A stretch of 64,000 nucleotides of DNA from Alistipes sp. (GTDB lineage Bacteria > Bacteroidota > Bacteroidia > Bacteroidales > Rikenellaceae): positions 1 through 64,000 of the forward strand of contig JAGBVG010000023.1 in assembly GCA_017630455.1 (NCBI GenBank), given 5' to 3'. The notes below the pieces were generated by a model. It did not search any database, was not told the DNA's origin, and saw nothing but the letters and a program-made list of their open reading frames with translations. The translations under genes were made by a program, and so were the position numbers. Shown piece by piece: positions 62,225-64,000 of the stretch; position 1 is the first letter of the stretch; every line of letters starts with the position of its first letter.

Positions 62225-63226
62225 TTAGAATAGGTATTGTTCGCAGCGTACTCGCTCCACCAGCGTCTTAATGTCGTTCCACGCCTCGTCGCTGAGTGTA
62301 GTGCCGACAACCTCGATAACCTTGCCGGCGGCGATAGCTCCTATCGTTCCACACTGTCTGAGGCTCATACCCTCGCACAACGCAGCGAGGAAGCCTGCAG
62401 CATAGAAATCTCCAGCACCCGTGGTGTCCACACGTTTGGCAGCTGCCATAATTCCCACCTCCACAACCTCGTCGCCACGCTTGATAAGAGCACCGCGGAT
62501 ACCAGTCTTGACAATGGCGAGTTCGCACAGCTTGCCAATGTGGAGTAGTGCCTCCATCGCATCCCTGCAGCCGCTAAACTCGTATGCCTCCTCCTCGTTG
62601 GCGAAGATTATGTCAACGTAACGCTCGACGAGGTCGTGGAGAAACTCTCGGTTCTCGCGAACCACGTTAAACGAAGCAAGGTCTATGGCAACCTTCAGGC
62701 CGTGTTGCTTCGCACGTGCCATAGTCGTGCGGATAAGGTTATGATCCTGAACGAGATAACCCTCGATGTAGAGCGCATCATAACCCTCAAATACTGCTGT
62801 GTCGATATCATTAGCCTGCAGGTCTGCAGCAGCACCCAGGTGTGTAACCAGTGTGCGTTCACCATCTGCTGAAATAAGCGACAGACACTTGCCAGATGAG
62901 TGCTCGGAGCGAAGGATGAATGGCTCTACACCCACGTTGCGGAGCGCCTGAATGTAGAAGTCTCCCGTGGAATCCTCGCCAACCTTGCCTATGAAGCCTA
63001 CCTCGGTGCCGAGGCGTGCCATAGTGCGGATGGTGTTTCCCGCTGAGCCACCGAGCGATAGCGAGTGGGGTAGTCCTGCCACTGCCTTCAGAATGTCGGT
63101 CTGAAACTGATTATCCACAAGGCTCATAGAGCCTTTGTCGAGTTGATATTGTGCCAGCACCTCGTCGCCTGAGAGGCTCACGAGCATATCGGTAAGGGCA
63201 TTGCCAATGCCTATGATTTTTTTCAT
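62225..63226 (-). CDS. PfkB-family sugar/nucleoside kinase (adenosine-kinase-like)
   Basis: A 333-residue ribokinase-fold enzyme. Start MKKIIGIGNALTDMLVSL; N-terminal substrate motif LGGSAGNTIRTMARLG (PfkB signature 1) and C-terminal DTTGAGDFYAAGFL (signature 2 with catalytic Asp). The full pattern is like Bacteroidota adenosine kinases, but sugar kinases cannot be excluded. It lies 23 bp after the pfkA stop on the same strand and is probably co-transcribed. Confidence 0.9.
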   Translation of the reverse strand: MKKIIGIGNALTDMLVSLSGDEVLAQYQLDKGSMSLVDNQFQTDILKAVAGLPHSLSLGGSAGNTIRTMARLGTEVGFIGKVGEDSTGDFYIQALRNVGVEPFILRSEHSSGKCLSLISADGERTLVTHLGAAADLQANDIDTAVFEGYDALYIEGYLVQDHNLIRTTMARAKQHGLKVAIDLASFNVVRENREFLHDLVERYVDIIFANEEEAYEFSGCRDAMEALLHIGKLCELAIVKTGIRGALIKRGDEVVEVGIMAAAKRVDTTGAGDFYAAGFLAALCEGMSLRQCGTIGAIAAGKVIEVVGTTLSDEAWNDIKTLVERVRCEQYLF

Positions 63227-63249
63227 CTGTTTGGGTAGTTTCGGGTTTG

Positions 63250-64000
63250 TTATATAGATAGGATCTTCACAATCTCTATGTCGCTGCGGTCTATGGTGCT
63301 GCTATGGTGTGTAGCCTTCGAGAATGGTACATATACCAGCTCGCCGTTCTTTATTCCGATCATCACGTTGCGCTGTCCCTCCATAAGTGCTGTTATGGTC
63401 TGCGTACCCATACGTGATGCGAGGATGCGGTCAGCAGCCGTGGGTGAGCCTCCGCGCTGCAGGTGTCCAAGGATCGTTACGCGCGCGTCATACTCCGGGA
63501 ACTCCTCCTTGATGCGCTGCGCAAGGCCCATAGCCCCGCCCGTCTCGCGATTCTCGGCTACCAGCACAATTGCCGAGTTTTTACTCTTGCGGAAGCCGCG
63601 GTTGATGAGGTCGCCAAGCTGGTCGATCTCGGTCTCCATCTCAGGGATTATCGCAGCCTCAGCACCCGTGGCTATAGCTCCGTTGAGAGCCAAGTAGCCA
63701 GCTCGGTTTCCCATAACCTCCACGAGGAAGAGGCGCTCGTGGCTCGTAGCCGTGTCGCGGATCTTATCCACAGCATCTACAATGGTGTTCAGCGCAGTGT
63801 CATAGCCTATGGTCTCGTCCGTGCCGCCAAGGTCGTTGTCTATGGTTCCAGGGAGTCCCACGATAGGGATGTCATACTCCTCGGCGAAGATACGCGCGCC
63901 ACTTAGTGAGCCGTCACCGCCGATGACCACAAGGGCGTCGATACCAGCAGCCTTCATATTCTCGTATGCCTTTGCGCGTCCCTCGGAGGTTGTGAACTCA
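63250..64000 (-). CDS. pfkA: 6-phosphofructokinase (C-terminal part; 5' end outside window)
   Basis: The minus-strand frame is open to the window edge; 249 codons plus stop are seen and roughly the first 80 residues are missing (the ATG at 63957 is internal, preceded by [14 protein letters not shown]). Motifs: [15 protein letters not shown] (ATP/substrate loop), [20 protein letters not shown] (catalytic Asp region), and [15 protein letters not shown]. It phosphorylates fructose-6-phosphate in glycolysis. The GGDG (rather than GGDD) suggests ATP rather than pyrophosphate use, following the known rule for the family. Confidence 0.95.
   Translation of the reverse strand, partial: EFTTSEGRAKAYENMKAAGIDALVVIGGDGSLSGARIFAEEYDIPIVGLPGTIDNDLGGTDETIGYDTALNTIVDAVDKIRDTATSHERLFLVEVMGNRAGYLALNGAIATGAEAAIIPEMETEIDQLGDLINRGFRKSKNSAIVLVAENRETGGAMGLAQRIKEEFPEYDARVTILGHLQRGGSPTAADRILASRMGTQTITALMEGQRNVMIGIKNGELVYVPFSKATHHSSTIDRSDIEIVKILSI

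Overview
The window looks like chromosomal backbone from a member of the Bacteroidales, most plausibly a Rikenellaceae/Alistipes-like gut bacterium. The evidence is: (i) repeated promoter motifs of the Bacteroidota type (TTTG or TTG, about 19-20 bp, then TAnnTTTG), many with exact spacing; (ii) lipoproteins whose lipobox cysteine is followed by acidic residues; (iii) families largely confined to Bacteroidota (DUF4954, DUF4924, PepSY-like secreted proteins, TonB-dependent receptors with a carboxypeptidase-like N-terminal domain, a glycogen synthase/phosphorylase fusion); (iv) a candidate sulfonolipid alpha-oxoamine synthase, a trait known in Alistipes. The genus is inference. I see no phage, CRISPR array, IS transposase or rRNA. 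One tRNA gene is present.

Layout. 1-2.2 kb: 3' end of rpoC. 2.5-9.5 kb: two large convergent surface lipoproteins separated by terminators and a small dispersed repeat. 9.5-14.6 kb: prfC behind a duplicated 86-bp promoter unit, then a small His-rich membrane protein and a TonB-dependent receptor. 14.6-21.2 kb: MATE exporter, tRNA-Gln, NupG-like nucleoside transporter, rarA, groES-groL. 21.2-29.7 kb: the synthase-phosphorylase fusion, rnhB, a 5'-nucleotidase-type lipoprotein and a nucleoside (uridine) kinase. 29.7-38.7 kb: gcvP, long-chain acyl-CoA ligase, GH20 hexosaminidase, the alpha-oxoamine synthase and rpmH. 38.8-43.5 kb: a tight minus-strand operon cdd - RluA-type synthase - dtd - NUC1 nuclease lipoprotein - DUF4924, then a PepSY-like pair. 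43.7-47.7 kb: a GNAT-type protein, gcvT and gdhA. 48-54.7 kb: a seven-gene minus-strand run GT2-like - ECF sigma - rsmG - DUF4954 - trxB - rnz - TrmH-like methyltransferase. 54.8-62.2 kb: a plus-strand run tgt - lptF/G - mqnE::PASTA - rluD - ygiQ. 62.2-64 kb: a pfkA (partial) - pfkB pair.

How genes work together. Several loci fit one theme of nucleic-acid and nucleoside scavenging: a surface nuclease, a 5'-nucleotidase, a nucleoside permease, cytidine deaminase, a uridine-kinase-like enzyme and an adenosine-kinase-like enzyme, though they lie in separate operons. gcvP and gcvT (glycine cleavage) and gdhA (ammonia assimilation) connect one-carbon and nitrogen metabolism; gcvH and lpd are not in the window. 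A second set handles RNA: tgt, two pseudouridine synthases, rsmG, a TrmH-like enzyme, rnz and dtd.

The observations I rate highest are the in-frame fusion of aminofutalosine synthase (MqnE) to a membrane-anchored PASTA protein (57092-59251), the 86-bp tandem promoter duplication before prfC, the synthase-phosphorylase fusion, the candidate SulA/CapA, and a GT2-like protein lacking its DxD motif that overlaps an ECF sigma gene.
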